Shown here: piece by piece, positions 33,455 through 41,696 of the stretch
Numbering within the stretch: the first letter of the stretch is position 1
Layout: each line of letters begins with the position of its first letter
Source: Bacteroidales bacterium
GTDB taxonomy: Bacteria > Bacteroidota > Bacteroidia > Bacteroidales > UBA10428
Reading direction: 5' to 3'
Length of the DNA stretch: 41,696 nt
Assembly: GCA_016938235.1 (NCBI GenBank)
Contig: JAFGVA010000132.1
Location: 1 to 41,696, forward strand
Program-made: the position numbers and the translations under genes
Notes under the pieces: model-generated
Database searches by the model: none
What the model saw: the letters and a program-made list of their open reading frames with translations, nothing else
What the model was told of the DNA's origin: nothing

Positions 33455-34405
33455 GTGAAGGCAGCAATTATTAATAAATGGGGATCACCGGAAGTTTTTG
33501 AGATTATAGACAATGCAGCTATTCCAAAACCAGCTGAAAACCAGTGTTTGATTCAAGTTTTCTTTTCATCGGTTAATCCGGTGGATTTTAAACACAGGGT
33601 CGGATATCACAAATATATTTTGGGTTCACCCTTCCCTATCTCACTTGGATATGATGTGTGCGGTAAAGTAATTGAAACCGGATCTCGGGTATGTAAGTTC
33701 AAAAAAGGTGATATCGTTTTTGGCGATCTGGATAAAAAATATGGTGGCGCTTTGGCCGGATATGCTGTTGGCAGCGAAAACTGTTTTGCACTCAAACCCG
33801 ATAATATTACATCTCAGGAAGCAGCGGGTTTTCCCCTGGCCTCGCTAACAGCATTGCAGGCTTTAAGAGATAAAGCCGGCTTAAAAGAAGGACAAACAGT
33901 AATAATAAATGGCGCTTCGGGTGGCGTTGGGCATTTTGCATTACAAATTGCAAAAATACTGGGAGCAAAAACCATTGCTGTATCAAGCAGTAAAAGTAAA
34001 GATTTTGTTATGCAGTTTGCTCCCGATAAGTTTATTGATTACACCAAAGAAGATATAACAAAAACAGAAATAAAAGCAGATGTGTTTTTCGATGTTGCCG
34101 GAAAATTAAGCTTTCCAAAGTGTTTACAGGTACTGAACAAAAAAGGTATTTATATATCAACACTCCCAAGACCTAAAATAGTACTCCATAAACTTTTACA
34201 AGTTTTTACTAAAGGCAAGAAAGTTAAAACCCTGCTCAGAAAACATAGTTATTCAGACATGCAATTATTAGCCAAATGGATAAAAGAAGGCAAGCTAAAA
34301 GTCGAAATTGATAAAGTTTTTTCACTCAAAAACATTGCAGATGCGCACCGATATGCTGAACTGGAACATACAAAGGGCAAGAATATTATAGAAATCACAC
34401 CATAA
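33455..34405 (+). CDS. Zinc-free medium-chain dehydrogenase/reductase (quinone oxidoreductase type)
   Basis: 316 residues from a GTG start (33455), needed to include the conserved N-terminal MKAAIINKWGSPEVFEI. Blocks: VNPVDFKHRVG, GYDVCGKV, then the nucleotide-binding GASGGVGHFALQIAKILGA (about 150-168), and DVAGKLSF further on. The zinc ligands of classical alcohol dehydrogenases are absent, so it belongs with the quinone/enone reductases that use NADPH. The substrate is unknown. It lies 15 bp before the PBP1A gene and may share its promoter. Confidence 0.85.
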   Translation: MKAAIINKWGSPEVFEIIDNAAIPKPAENQCLIQVFFSSVNPVDFKHRVGYHKYILGSPFPISLGYDVCGKVIETGSRVCKFKKGDIVFGDLDKKYGGALAGYAVGSENCFALKPDNITSQEAAGFPLASLTALQALRDKAGLKEGQTVIINGASGGVGHFALQIAKILGAKTIAVSSSKSKDFVMQFAPDKFIDYTKEDITKTEIKADVFFDVAGKLSFPKCLQVLNKKGIYISTLPRPKIVLHKLLQVFTKGKKVKTLLRKHSYSDMQLLAKWIKEGKLKVEIDKVFSLKNIADAHRYAELEHTKGKNIIEITP

Positions 34406-34420
34406 CAAACCACTTTTTTC

Positions 34421-36727
34421 ATGAAACCACCCACTACTAAACTTTCAAAAAAGCAGAAAAAGCTCATACTAAAAATTTTACTGTACGGCCTGATAAGCGG
34501 TATAGCACTCTTCTTCATTTTTATTCTCTTCATCAGAATAGGTGCTTTTGGCAAACTCCCTACCGAAGCTGAATTAAAGCAAATTAAAAACAATACTGCC
34601 ACTGAAATTATCACAGTTGATAACAAACTTCTTGGCCGGTTTTATTACCAAAACAGAACAAATGCCCTTCTTGATGAAATACCTTCGGAACTGATTGATG
34701 CCCTTATTGCAACAGAAGATGTCAGATTCTTCAGTCACAATGGTGTTGATACACGCAGCACATTTCGGGTACTGATTAAAAGTATTTTGCTTTTTAACAA
34801 AAGTGCCGGTGGCGGAAGTACATTAACACAACAGTTAGCTAAAAACCTTTTCCCTCGAAAATCTTTCGGAATTCTAACCATCCCTGTTGTTAAAACAAAG
34901 GAAATAATTATTGCCAAGCGCATTGAAAAAATGTATTCGAAACATGAGATTCTGGAGTTATACCTCAATACAGTTCCATTTGGAGAAAATACTTATGGCA
35001 TAGAAACAGCAAGTATAGTTTTTTTTAATAAAAAACCGAAAGAGCTTCAGATTCAAGAAACAGCCATGCTGGTTGGAATATTAAAAGCAAACAGTCATTA
35101 TAATCCTCACAACAATCCGGAAGCCGCATTAAAGAGACGAAATGTGGTCATTTCGCAAATGGTTAAATATAAATACCTGACAAAAATTGAAGCCGATTCC
35201 CTAAAAAGCTTACCGCTTGAGCTGAATTTCAGAAAACTTACCTCTATTGAGGGTCCTGCCCCTTATTTCAGGGAACATTTACGTCACGAAGCAAAAAAAA
35301 TTCTTGAAAAATATAGTAAACCCGATGGCACACCCTATAACCTGTATGCCGATGGCTTAAAAATATATACCACCCTGAATTATACCATGCAAAATTATGC
35401 TGAAGAAGCAGTACAGGTTCATATGTCAAAGCTCCAGGAAACCTTTAACAAACACTGGAAAGGGAAAGAACCCTGGAAAAAAGATCCTTCATTAGCCAAA
35501 CAACAAATCAAACAATCAAGAATTTATAAAAACCTTATTAATTCAGGACTAACAGATGAACAGGCAATTGAAAAGATGAAGGAAAAACATTCAACCACCG
35601 TTTTTTCCTGGGAAGGAGACAGGGATACAACGATGTCATCTTTTGACTCGGTTCTATATCATTTTCAGACTCTTCAAACAGGTGTGTTAATTATGAATGG
35701 GTTTAATGGCGATGTTCTTGCCTGGATTGGAGGTTCGGGTTTTAAATATTTTCAATACGACCATGTGAAAGCTAAACGCCAGGTTGGCTCTACCTTTAAA
35801 CCATTGGTTTATGCATCGGCCATTGAAAACGGAAAAGACCCTTGTAAGTTTTACGCAAACGATAGTGTAGTTTATGAAAACTATGATAACTGGACACCAG
35901 AGAATTCAGGAGAAGGTTATGGCGGTTATTACTCCATGAAGGGAGCATTGGCACACTCAATAAATACGGTTAGTGTTAAAGTATTACTGGAAACAGGTAT
36001 TGACAGCACAATTCGTTTGGCAAAAAAAATGGGAATCAAATCCAACTTGCCGGAAGTTCCCAGTCTGGCTCTTGGAACAGGTGAAGTTTCTCTCTACGAG
36101 ATGGTTTCAGCTTATTCATGTTTCATTAATAAAGGCAGAAAGGTAGAGCCCAGACTTATAAGAAGAATTGAGGATTCTGAGGGGCATGTTATTTATGCCA
36201 ACAAGACACATACTCCCGGAGATTCTGTTATGTCGGTTGAAACAGCACGAACAATTCTTGCCATGATGCAAGGAACTGTAGACAGGGGAACCGCAAGTAG
36301 TTTAAGATCAGTTTATGGTTTTAACTCTGAATTTGCTGGTAAAACCGGAACAACTCAAAATCAGACCGATGGTTGGTTTATTGGTATGAATCCCAACCTG
36401 GTTGTTGGCGTATGGGTTGGAGGCGACAATCCTGCTGTTCGCTTCAGAACTTCAACTTATGGACAGGGAGCCTATGCAGCATTACCAATTTTTGCTAATT
36501 TCTTTCAGAAACTTTACAAACACCCTGTATATAAATATCTCTCTAATGCTTCTTTTCAGATTCCCGAACACACTTACAGGCAATTAGATTGTGTCGATTT
36601 CAGGGAGGAAGAAATGGATATTTTTGAAGAATTCTTCAAGATAAGAGAGGATGATATAGGAGACTTTATAAAACGAATTTTTTCAAGAAAGAAAAAGAAG
36701 AAAAACCAGGATGAAAATCAGGATTAA
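34421..36727 (+). CDS. Penicillin-binding protein 1A (bifunctional transglycosylase/transpeptidase)
   Basis: 768 residues. A short cytoplasmic tail and a membrane anchor (about 19-40) precede the GT51 domain, with Glu99 in ATEDVRFF, GGGSTLTQQLAKNLF and ILELYLNTVPFG. The transpeptidase domain carries Ser457-T-F-Lys460, Ser513-Ile-Asn515 and KTGTT (641-645). It polymerises lipid II and crosslinks glycan strands in the periplasm. The C-terminal tail is charged (FSRKKKKKNQ). The last 17 bp overlap the next gene. No lesion was seen. Confidence 0.95.
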   Translation: MKPPTTKLSKKQKKLILKILLYGLISGIALFFIFILFIRIGAFGKLPTEAELKQIKNNTATEIITVDNKLLGRFYYQNRTNALLDEIPSELIDALIATEDVRFFSHNGVDTRSTFRVLIKSILLFNKSAGGGSTLTQQLAKNLFPRKSFGILTIPVVKTKEIIIAKRIEKMYSKHEILELYLNTVPFGENTYGIETASIVFFNKKPKELQIQETAMLVGILKANSHYNPHNNPEAALKRRNVVISQMVKYKYLTKIEADSLKSLPLELNFRKLTSIEGPAPYFREHLRHEAKKILEKYSKPDGTPYNLYADGLKIYTTLNYTMQNYAEEAVQVHMSKLQETFNKHWKGKEPWKKDPSLAKQQIKQSRIYKNLINSGLTDEQAIEKMKEKHSTTVFSWEGDRDTTMSSFDSVLYHFQTLQTGVLIMNGFNGDVLAWIGGSGFKYFQYDHVKAKRQVGSTFKPLVYASAIENGKDPCKFYANDSVVYENYDNWTPENSGEGYGGYYSMKGALAHSINTVSVKVLLETGIDSTIRLAKKMGIKSNLPEVPSLALGTGEVSLYEMVSAYSCFINKGRKVEPRLIRRIEDSEGHVIYANKTHTPGDSVMSVETARTILAMMQGTVDRGTASSLRSVYGFNSEFAGKTGTTQNQTDGWFIGMNPNLVVGVWVGGDNPAVRFRTSTYGQGAYAALPIFANFFQKLYKHPVYKYLSNASFQIPEHTYRQLDCVDFREEEMDIFEEFFKIREDDIGDFIKRIFSRKKKKKNQDENQD

Positions 36728-37073
36728 TAATTCAGAGTATTCTGTTAAGCTGTTCAATACACCTACAGCAAAAGCTATATCAGAGAAAATACCCTTATCA
36801 GGAAATGCAAATGTTTGGGGAAATGAAATTTATTTTTCAATTCCGGTTAAGTGCGAACTGGAGCCTGATGCAAAAGATATTTTAGAAGTGGGTGATCTAA
36901 GCTATTATCCCCCACTACAAGCAATTTGTTTGTTTTTTGGCCCCACTCCTATGAGCACAGATAGGAAGCCTGTTGCAGCCGGAGCTGTAAATATATTTGG
37001 AAGAATAATTTGTGAAACGCAAGCATTACAAATGGTTAAACAAGGCGATAAAGTTGAAATTCTTAGCGATTAA
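36711..37073 (+). CDS. Cyclophilin-fold protein (TM1367-like family)
   Basis: 120 residues. It resembles the small cyclophilin-like family around TM1367: MKIRINN, FNTPTAKAISEKIP, ANVWGNEIYFSIP, VGDLSYYPPLQAICLFFGPTPMS and AGAVNIFGRI. The family has the cyclophilin beta-barrel but is not known to catalyse proline isomerisation. The ATG overlaps the PBP gene by 17 bp, so it is translationally coupled. The function is unknown. Confidence 0.8.
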   Translation: MKIRINNSEYSVKLFNTPTAKAISEKIPLSGNANVWGNEIYFSIPVKCELEPDAKDILEVGDLSYYPPLQAICLFFGPTPMSTDRKPVAAGAVNIFGRIICETQALQMVKQGDKVEILSD

Positions 37074-37076
37074 GAA

Positions 37077-37109
37077 TTGCTATGCATATACAGATTTAAT
37101 GTATGTTTG
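37077..37109 (+). promoter_or_regulatory. Candidate promoter before the first EamA gene
   Basis: TTG (37077-37079), 22 bp, TATGTTTG (37102-37109). The -7 box is exact, the spacing slightly long. It sits 28 bp before ATG 37137. Confidence 0.4.
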
Positions 37110-37136
37110 CATATAAGATTACACCAGAATATTTTT

Positions 37137-38027
37137 ATGAACTACACCGGAGAGATTGCAGCACTTTGCACTGCAATATTTTGGACTATTACAGCTCTTG
37201 CTTTTGAAAGAGCAAGCCTCAAGGTCGGATCATTATCCGTTAATATTATCAGGCTGTTCCTAGGATTTGCTTTCCTGAGTATTTTCAGTTGGATATACAG
37301 GGGTAAACTTCTCCCTCTTGATGCATCAGCAGATAACTGGAGCTGGCTTCTGCTTTCGGGTATGGTGGGTTTTGTTTTCGGAGATTTATTTTTATTTAAA
37401 TCTTATACAATAATTGGTTCCCGCTTTGCCATGCTCATTATGACACTGGTACCACCAATAACTGCAATTACCGGTTGGCTTCTGCTTGATGAAAAACTAA
37501 GGTGGCTAAGTATACTTGGAATGTTTTTAACTGTGGGAGGTATTTCTGTTGCTATTTTCAGCAGGAATACGAAAAACGGAAAGCTTACTCTGAAACTTTC
37601 TGCTAAAGGAATCCTGTTTGCATTTGGCGGAGCTTTGGGCCAGGCAATCGGATTGGTATTAAGCAAGTTTGGGATGAAAGATTATGATCCCTTTGCTGCT
37701 ACACAAATACGACTAATAGCAGGCATGTTTGGTTTTGTTGTATTGGTATCTGCAATTGGTCGCTGGGGCTCAATCGGACAGGCTTTGAAATCAAAGCAAG
37801 CGATGATTGGAACAAGTATCGGGTCGTTTTTTGGTCCTTTTCTGGGTGTTTCATTTTCACTGTTGGCAGTAAAGTATACTCAAACAGGTGTTGCTTCTAC
37901 CATCATGGCCATAGTTCCGGTCTTAATTATTCCACCGGCAATATTAATCTACAAACAGAAAGTCACAGCACTCGAAGTAATTGGAGCTGTGGTAAGTATT
38001 TCGGGAGTTTCCCTTTTCTTTATCTAA
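37137..38027 (+). CDS. DMT superfamily transporter (EamA family), first of two
   Basis: 296 residues from ATG 37137; a TTG reading from 37077 would run through the promoter. Ten membrane helices form two EamA repeats: the first has AALCTAIFWTITALAFERA near the N-terminus, the second ALGQAIGLVLSKFGM near the middle. The last helices include VASTIMAIVPVLIIPPAIL. The family exports amino acids or metabolites. The substrate is unknown. It lies 13 bp before a second EamA gene; the pair may act together or be a duplication that has diverged widely. Confidence 0.88.
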   Translation: MNYTGEIAALCTAIFWTITALAFERASLKVGSLSVNIIRLFLGFAFLSIFSWIYRGKLLPLDASADNWSWLLLSGMVGFVFGDLFLFKSYTIIGSRFAMLIMTLVPPITAITGWLLLDEKLRWLSILGMFLTVGGISVAIFSRNTKNGKLTLKLSAKGILFAFGGALGQAIGLVLSKFGMKDYDPFAATQIRLIAGMFGFVVLVSAIGRWGSIGQALKSKQAMIGTSIGSFFGPFLGVSFSLLAVKYTQTGVASTIMAIVPVLIIPPAILIYKQKVTALEVIGAVVSISGVSLFFI

Positions 38028-38040
38028 CAATCAGGATAGC

Positions 38041-38931
38041 GTGTTCGAAACCAAGCTGGCCAGTCATATTAAACTGCATTCCATAGTATTTATTTATGGG
38101 TTTACAGCAATTCTGGGAAAGTTAATAAGTATTTCTGCAGTACAATTGGTTTGGTACAGGGTTATGATAGCTGCTGTTTCTTTTCTTATTATACTGAAAA
38201 TTAACAGAATAAGCCTGATTGTTTCGCGAAAAGAGGCTATTCGCCTTCTTTCTGCAGGACTCATTGTTGCAGCTCACTGGATAACCTTCTTTGGAGCCGT
38301 TAAACTATCAAATGTTACTGTTACTCTGGGAACATTAGCAACAACTGCGGTTTTTACAGGCTTGATTGAACCTTTTTACTTTAAGAAAAAAATTGATTTC
38401 GTTGAAATATTAATTGGAGTAATAACTGTTATCGGTTTATACCTGATTTTCCAGTTTGAAACCCGTTATTGGCAGGGAGTTGTAACTGCATTGATTTCTG
38501 CAGCACTGGCAGGTTGGTTTACCGTAATTAACAAAAAGCTGGTTGAAGTTCACAGGGCCAGGGTAATTACATTTTACGAAATGGTTGGGGGATTTATTGG
38601 AATTAGTTTATTCCTGCTAATTGGCGGTAATACTGAACAGATTTTGATAATTCCGACTCAAACGGATATTATATACCTGTTAATTCTTGGTATTGTATGC
38701 ACTGCCTTTGCATTTACTATTCAGGTTGATGTAATGAAGCAGCTTACTGCCTATATTGTTTCTCTTACTATTAACCTCGAACCAGTTTATGGAATAATTT
38801 TCGCTTACCTTATTTTTGGTGAAAGTGAATTTATGTCAATGGGTTTCTATATCGGAACTGCAATTATTCTTATAACCGTTTTCGGCTATCCGGTTTATGA
38901 TTCATACAACCGAAAAAAAATATTAGGCTGA
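38041..38931 (+). CDS. DMT superfamily transporter (EamA family), second of two
   Basis: 296 residues from a GTG start at 38041. It has ten membrane helices. Blocks: FIYGFTAILGKLISISAVQLVWYRVMIA, then HWITFFGAVKLSNVTVTLGTLATTAVFTGLIEP, and CTAFAFTIQVDVMKQLTAYIVSLTINLEPVYGI near the C-terminus, all EamA-like; this is the RhaT-type fold. It lies 13 bp after the first. The low similarity to its neighbour argues against a recent duplication. The substrate is unknown. Confidence 0.86.
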   Translation: MFETKLASHIKLHSIVFIYGFTAILGKLISISAVQLVWYRVMIAAVSFLIILKINRISLIVSRKEAIRLLSAGLIVAAHWITFFGAVKLSNVTVTLGTLATTAVFTGLIEPFYFKKKIDFVEILIGVITVIGLYLIFQFETRYWQGVVTALISAALAGWFTVINKKLVEVHRARVITFYEMVGGFIGISLFLLIGGNTEQILIIPTQTDIIYLLILGIVCTAFAFTIQVDVMKQLTAYIVSLTINLEPVYGIIFAYLIFGESEFMSMGFYIGTAIILITVFGYPVYDSYNRKKILG

Positions 38932-38978
38932 AGTTGCTTAAAATTTATAACTTACACATGTAATTCAGCTTTAATCTC

Positions 38979-40043
38979 ATGCCACGTTTCATTAAAAACC
39001 GTCAGAAATCACACGGGAAAGTACCCGGATCTGTAATTTTTATGGGCAAACAAAAAATGGATAAGCCCAGAATAAATGTTATCCGTTACAACAAAACCAC
39101 CCTCGAAGAGTTTGGTTTAGATGAGATTTATGATATTAAAAACCACGTGAGCACTGAATTTGTGACATGGATAAATATTGATGGATTGCATGACACTTAT
39201 CTCATAGAGAATCTGGGAGAACAATTCGAAGTTTCTTCACTTGTGCTCGAAGATATTGTTAACACCGATCAGAGACCAATCTATTTAAAAGGCGATAATT
39301 ACCTGGCCTTAATATTAAAGTCGTTGTTTTACCTTAAAGAAGATTCTAAAATACAATCAGAACAAATCTCTTTTATTCTGACCGAAAATTGCCTGATTAC
39401 CTTACAGGAAAGAATTGGCGACTTTTTTGAGCCGGTTCGGGAAAGAATCAGAAAAAAAAGAGGAAGAATAGTTCTTTCGGGGGCAGATTACCTGTGTTAC
39501 TCGCTTATTGATTCACTTATCGACAGCTATTTTTTTAGTCTTGAAAACCTTGGCGTTCGAATTGAAAATATCGAAGATAAAATCCTTAAAAATTTTGACA
39601 AAAAAATACTGGAAGAAATTTACATCCTGAAATCTGACCTGAATTACATGAGAAAATTATGTATGCCAATAAAAGAAATACTAAGCAGGCTGGCACACAG
39701 TCCTTCCCCACATGTGAATGATAAAACAATAAAATTTCTTGTAGATCTTGAAGATCTTGGAATACAGGTAAACGAAATTATTGACAGCTACTCCACCATG
39801 TTAACAGACCAGCTTAATTTATTTAATTCGATTTTAAGCAACAAAGCAAACGAGGTAATGAAGGTTCTTACCATCTTTGCTTCGATATTTATACCCCTTA
39901 CCTTCATAGCCGGAATTTACGGCACAAATTTCGATTATCTCCCGGAACTTCACTTCAAATACAGTTACCCCATTATGTGGGGTGTAATGATAGGAATAGT
40001 TGCAGCCATGTTTGTGTTCTTTAAAAAACAAAAGTGGTTTTAA
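38979..40043 (+). CDS. CorA-family divalent cation transporter with a GTN motif
   Basis: 354 residues. It has a large cytoplasmic N-terminal domain, a long stalk helix and two C-terminal membrane helices (about 290-312 and 325-347). The signature loop after the first helix reads YGTNF, where classical CorA has GMN; the following LPEL fits the MPEL part. The cytoplasmic domain shows ENLGEQFEVSSLVLEDIVNTDQRP, typical of CorA. It should carry Mg2+ or a related cation across the inner membrane as a pentamer. Variant signature loops occur in CorA relatives such as ZntB, so ion selectivity may differ here. Confidence 0.88.
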   Translation: MPRFIKNRQKSHGKVPGSVIFMGKQKMDKPRINVIRYNKTTLEEFGLDEIYDIKNHVSTEFVTWINIDGLHDTYLIENLGEQFEVSSLVLEDIVNTDQRPIYLKGDNYLALILKSLFYLKEDSKIQSEQISFILTENCLITLQERIGDFFEPVRERIRKKRGRIVLSGADYLCYSLIDSLIDSYFFSLENLGVRIENIEDKILKNFDKKILEEIYILKSDLNYMRKLCMPIKEILSRLAHSPSPHVNDKTIKFLVDLEDLGIQVNEIIDSYSTMLTDQLNLFNSILSNKANEVMKVLTIFASIFIPLTFIAGIYGTNFDYLPELHFKYSYPIMWGVMIGIVAAMFVFFKKQKWF

Positions 40044-40055
40044 TCGCGTCAAATG

Positions 40056-40087
40056 TTTGACTATAGCTTGCTGGTTTTGTAAATTTG
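40056..40087 (+). promoter_or_regulatory. Bacteroidota-type promoter for the Memo-AMMECR1 gene
   Basis: TTTG (40056-40059), 20 bp, TAAATTTG (40080-40087): both boxes exact. The predicted start of transcription is near 40094, giving a leader of about 32 bases to ATG 40126. It lies after the CorA stop. Confidence 0.7.
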
Positions 40088-40125
40088 AATAAACAGTTAC
40101 AATTCCTTTTTTAATCTTGATATGT

Positions 40126-41577
40126 ATGGATTTGTTTTCAAAATATATTGACAGAGAAGCAATTGCCGCCGGCAGGTTTTATTCTGCTCATGCAGAGAAA
40201 CTCGAAATTGAGATTAAAAACATGCTGGAAGAAGCACGCGTGAAAATTGAAGAACCACTTCCTGAGAACAAGGATATACTTGCTCTTATTGCTCCCCATG
40301 CAGGCTATGTGTTTTCAGGTGTTGTTTCTGCCTCAGCATTTCTTCAGTTAGAAAATCTTGAAAAACGTAAAAAGATATTCCTTATAGGTTCCAGTCACCA
40401 TACCGATTTTAATGGTGCTTCTGTTTACAATACAGGCAACTACTTAACTCCCTTTGGCAAAGTTGGAGTTGACATTGAGATTGCCAATGCTCTGATTGAA
40501 AAATCGCCGGTTTTTGAATTTGTGAGAGCAGCGCATGCACATGAACATAGCCTGGAGGTCATGCTGCCCTTTATTCAATATTTCTGGAAAGACAATTTTG
40601 AGATAGTCCCAATTATAATTTCAACACACAGGCAGGATACCTGCAAGCAAATAGCAGATGTACTTCTGCCTTATTTTAAACCCGAAAATCTATTTGTTAT
40701 AAGTACAGATTTGTCTCATTACCCAAACTACAACGATGCTGTTAAAGTTGATAAAACAACTGTCGAAGCCGTTCTTTCAGGAGTACCTGAAGCACTTATC
40801 GAACAAATTGAAATCAATAAAAAATTGTTTATCCCGAACCTTGCAACTTCAATGTGTGGATGGACCTCTGTATTGACTTTGATGTACATGATGGACAGTA
40901 AACAAAACAGCTTTTTTTACCCCATTTTGTATCAAAACAGTGGCGATGCAGAAACTTTTTCCGATAAATCAAGGGTAGTAGGATATCAATCGATGGCTGT
41001 TTATGCAAAACAGAGTGAAAACAAGTTTGAGCTTAAAGAAAAAGACAAAGAAAAATTACTGAACCTTGCCCGGAAAAGCATTGAGTACTATTTAAATAAA
41101 ATCAAACGCCATGTTCCTGATACTAAAAATTATTCTAAATCGCTACAAACAGCTTGTGGTGCATTTGTTAGTGTTTATGTAAATGATGAACTAAGAGGCT
41201 GTATTGGCCGGATTATTTCAAAATCCACCCCATTAGTCGAAGTTGTGGCCGATGTTTCTGTTTCTGCAGCATGCTTCGATAACCGGTTTACATCGATTAA
41301 CAGATCGGAGTTGGATAAGATGAAAATTGAAATTTCTGTGCTTACTCCGTTAAGAAGAATCAAAACATTAGATGAACTTGAGCTGGGAAAACATGGTATT
41401 TATATAAAAAAAGGAGTTTATTCGGGTACATTTTTACCCCAGGTTGCTGACAAACATAATATGACAAAAGAAGAATTTGTAGGCAAATGTTCAAAAGACA
41501 AAGCCGGTATTGGCTGGGATGGTTGGAAAGAAGCCGAATTGTATACCTATGAAGCAATTGTATTTAAAGAAGAGTAA
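40126..41577 (+). CDS. AmmeMemoRadiSam system fusion: Memo (protein B) and AMMECR1 (protein A)
   Basis: 483 residues from ATG 40126; the open frame continues upstream to a TTG at 40117, but the ATG fits the Memo N-terminus. Residues about 1-290 are Memo: APHAGYVFSG with His58, GSSHHTDF with His91/His92, STDLSHYP with His198 and SMCGW with Cys244, the set matching the metal site of human MEMO1. Residues about 305-483 are AMMECR1, with LRGCIG at 356-361. In bacteria and archaea these two are usually separate or fused and travel with a radical SAM protein, forming the AmmeMemoRadiSam system of unknown chemistry. The radical SAM partner is not seen in the 119 bp left. It has its own strong promoter. 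Confidence 0.9.
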   Translation: MDLFSKYIDREAIAAGRFYSAHAEKLEIEIKNMLEEARVKIEEPLPENKDILALIAPHAGYVFSGVVSASAFLQLENLEKRKKIFLIGSSHHTDFNGASVYNTGNYLTPFGKVGVDIEIANALIEKSPVFEFVRAAHAHEHSLEVMLPFIQYFWKDNFEIVPIIISTHRQDTCKQIADVLLPYFKPENLFVISTDLSHYPNYNDAVKVDKTTVEAVLSGVPEALIEQIEINKKLFIPNLATSMCGWTSVLTLMYMMDSKQNSFFYPILYQNSGDAETFSDKSRVVGYQSMAVYAKQSENKFELKEKDKEKLLNLARKSIEYYLNKIKRHVPDTKNYSKSLQTACGAFVSVYVNDELRGCIGRIISKSTPLVEVVADVSVSAACFDNRFTSINRSELDKMKIEISVLTPLRRIKTLDELELGKHGIYIKKGVYSGTFLPQVADKHNMTKEEFVGKCSKDKAGIGWDGWKEAELYTYEAIVFKEE

Positions 41578-41583
41578 CCTATC

Positions 41584-41611
41584 TTCTGAATTCTGAATTC
41601 TGAATTCTAAA
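41584..41611. repeat. 7-bp tandem repeat TTCTGAA, four copies (last diverged)
   Basis: Three copies of TTCTGAA and one TTCTAAA, directly after the Memo-AMMECR1 stop. This is a short slippage-type repeat; no function is inferred. Confidence 0.8.
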
Positions 41612-41652
41612 TTCAATGTCGTTTAGTTAAGCTATAATCGTTTGTAATTCAT

Positions 41653-41696
41653 ATGATAAAGCCTTTTTTGTCGATGTTTTCTTTCGTTTTTTCTAC
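41653..41696 (+). CDS. Start of an unidentified gene, cut by the window end
   Basis: ATG 41653 opens a frame to the last base, reading MIKPFLSMFSFVFS and so on, which looks like the beginning of a signal peptide or membrane helix. It does not look like the radical SAM partner of the AmmeMemoRadiSam system. Only about 14 residues are visible, so this could also be chance. Confidence 0.35.
   Translation, partial: MIKPFLSMFSFVFS

Noticed and set aside
37137-38931. Recent tandem duplication of the EamA transporters
   Set aside because: Both are the same length, but the helices do not line up in sequence, so they are more likely distinct paralogues placed together.
41653-41696. Radical SAM partner of the Memo-AMMECR1 fusion starting at the window edge
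   Set aside because: The visible residues look like a signal peptide or membrane helix, not the Cys-rich start of that enzyme.

Overview
The window looks like a chromosomal segment of an AT-rich Bacteroidota, most like the Marinilabiliales/Bacteroidales side. This placement rests on Bacteroidota-type promoter boxes (TTTG, about 19-20 bp, TAnnTTTG), scarce Shine-Dalgarno sequences, a DUF4492-cydA-cydB cluster, a THX ribosomal protein, an ABC permease/M1 peptidase fusion and a lipoprotein with an acidic stretch after the lipid-bearing Cys. No phage, transposase, CRISPR array, rRNA or tRNA was seen. It reads as a metabolic and envelope region, not a mobile island.

Region 1 (1-8258, minus strand): a tightly packed operon of citrate-lyase-like genes. 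In transcription order: a CitD-CitE fusion, CitF, an isocitrate/isopropylmalate-dehydrogenase-family enzyme, a degenerate HD-domain protein, and two consecutive aconitase-superfamily proteins, each carrying the large and swivel domains in one chain (the last runs off the window). The set could interconvert acetate + oxaloacetate, citrate, isocitrate and 2-oxoglutarate, or act on analogous methylated acids (citramalate type). The two aconitase paralogues differ at catalytic and substrate-loop positions, so they probably do not share one substrate. No citrate lyase ligase or prosthetic-group genes lie in the window.

Region 2 (8494-16444, minus): a transport and sensing run upstream in the same direction. 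It holds an enlarged DUF4212-like small subunit, a sodium:solute symporter of the acetate-permease type, a membrane-anchored TPR protein, an outer-membrane beta-barrel, a strong terminator, a metallophosphoesterase, and an 833-residue membrane sensor combining Cache, PAS, CBS-pair and DUF294 nucleotidyltransferase domains. Its position just upstream of the citrate-lyase operon suggests sensing and uptake of a small carboxylate, possibly linked to that operon.

Region 3 (16585-21265, plus): an ABC exporter ATPase with its own promoter and a palindrome, then a permease fused to an M1-type metallopeptidase. Region 4 (21293-25139, minus): HAD phosphatase, DUF4492, cydA, cydB and a 35-residue CydX-like gene.

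Region 5 (25195-31740): a 16-bp tandem repeat, a THX-like ribosomal protein with a long basic/acidic tail, TypA/BipA, a REP-like palindrome, an LTA-synthase-type membrane phosphotransferase, and the agmatine-to-putrescine pair aguB-aguA. Region 6 (31764-41696): an FKBP lipoprotein, a membrane SRPBCC-GyrI protein, a zinc-free MDR oxidoreductase, PBP1A overlapping a cyclophilin-fold gene, two EamA transporters, a CorA homologue with a GTN motif, a Memo-AMMECR1 fusion with a good promoter, and the start of one more gene.
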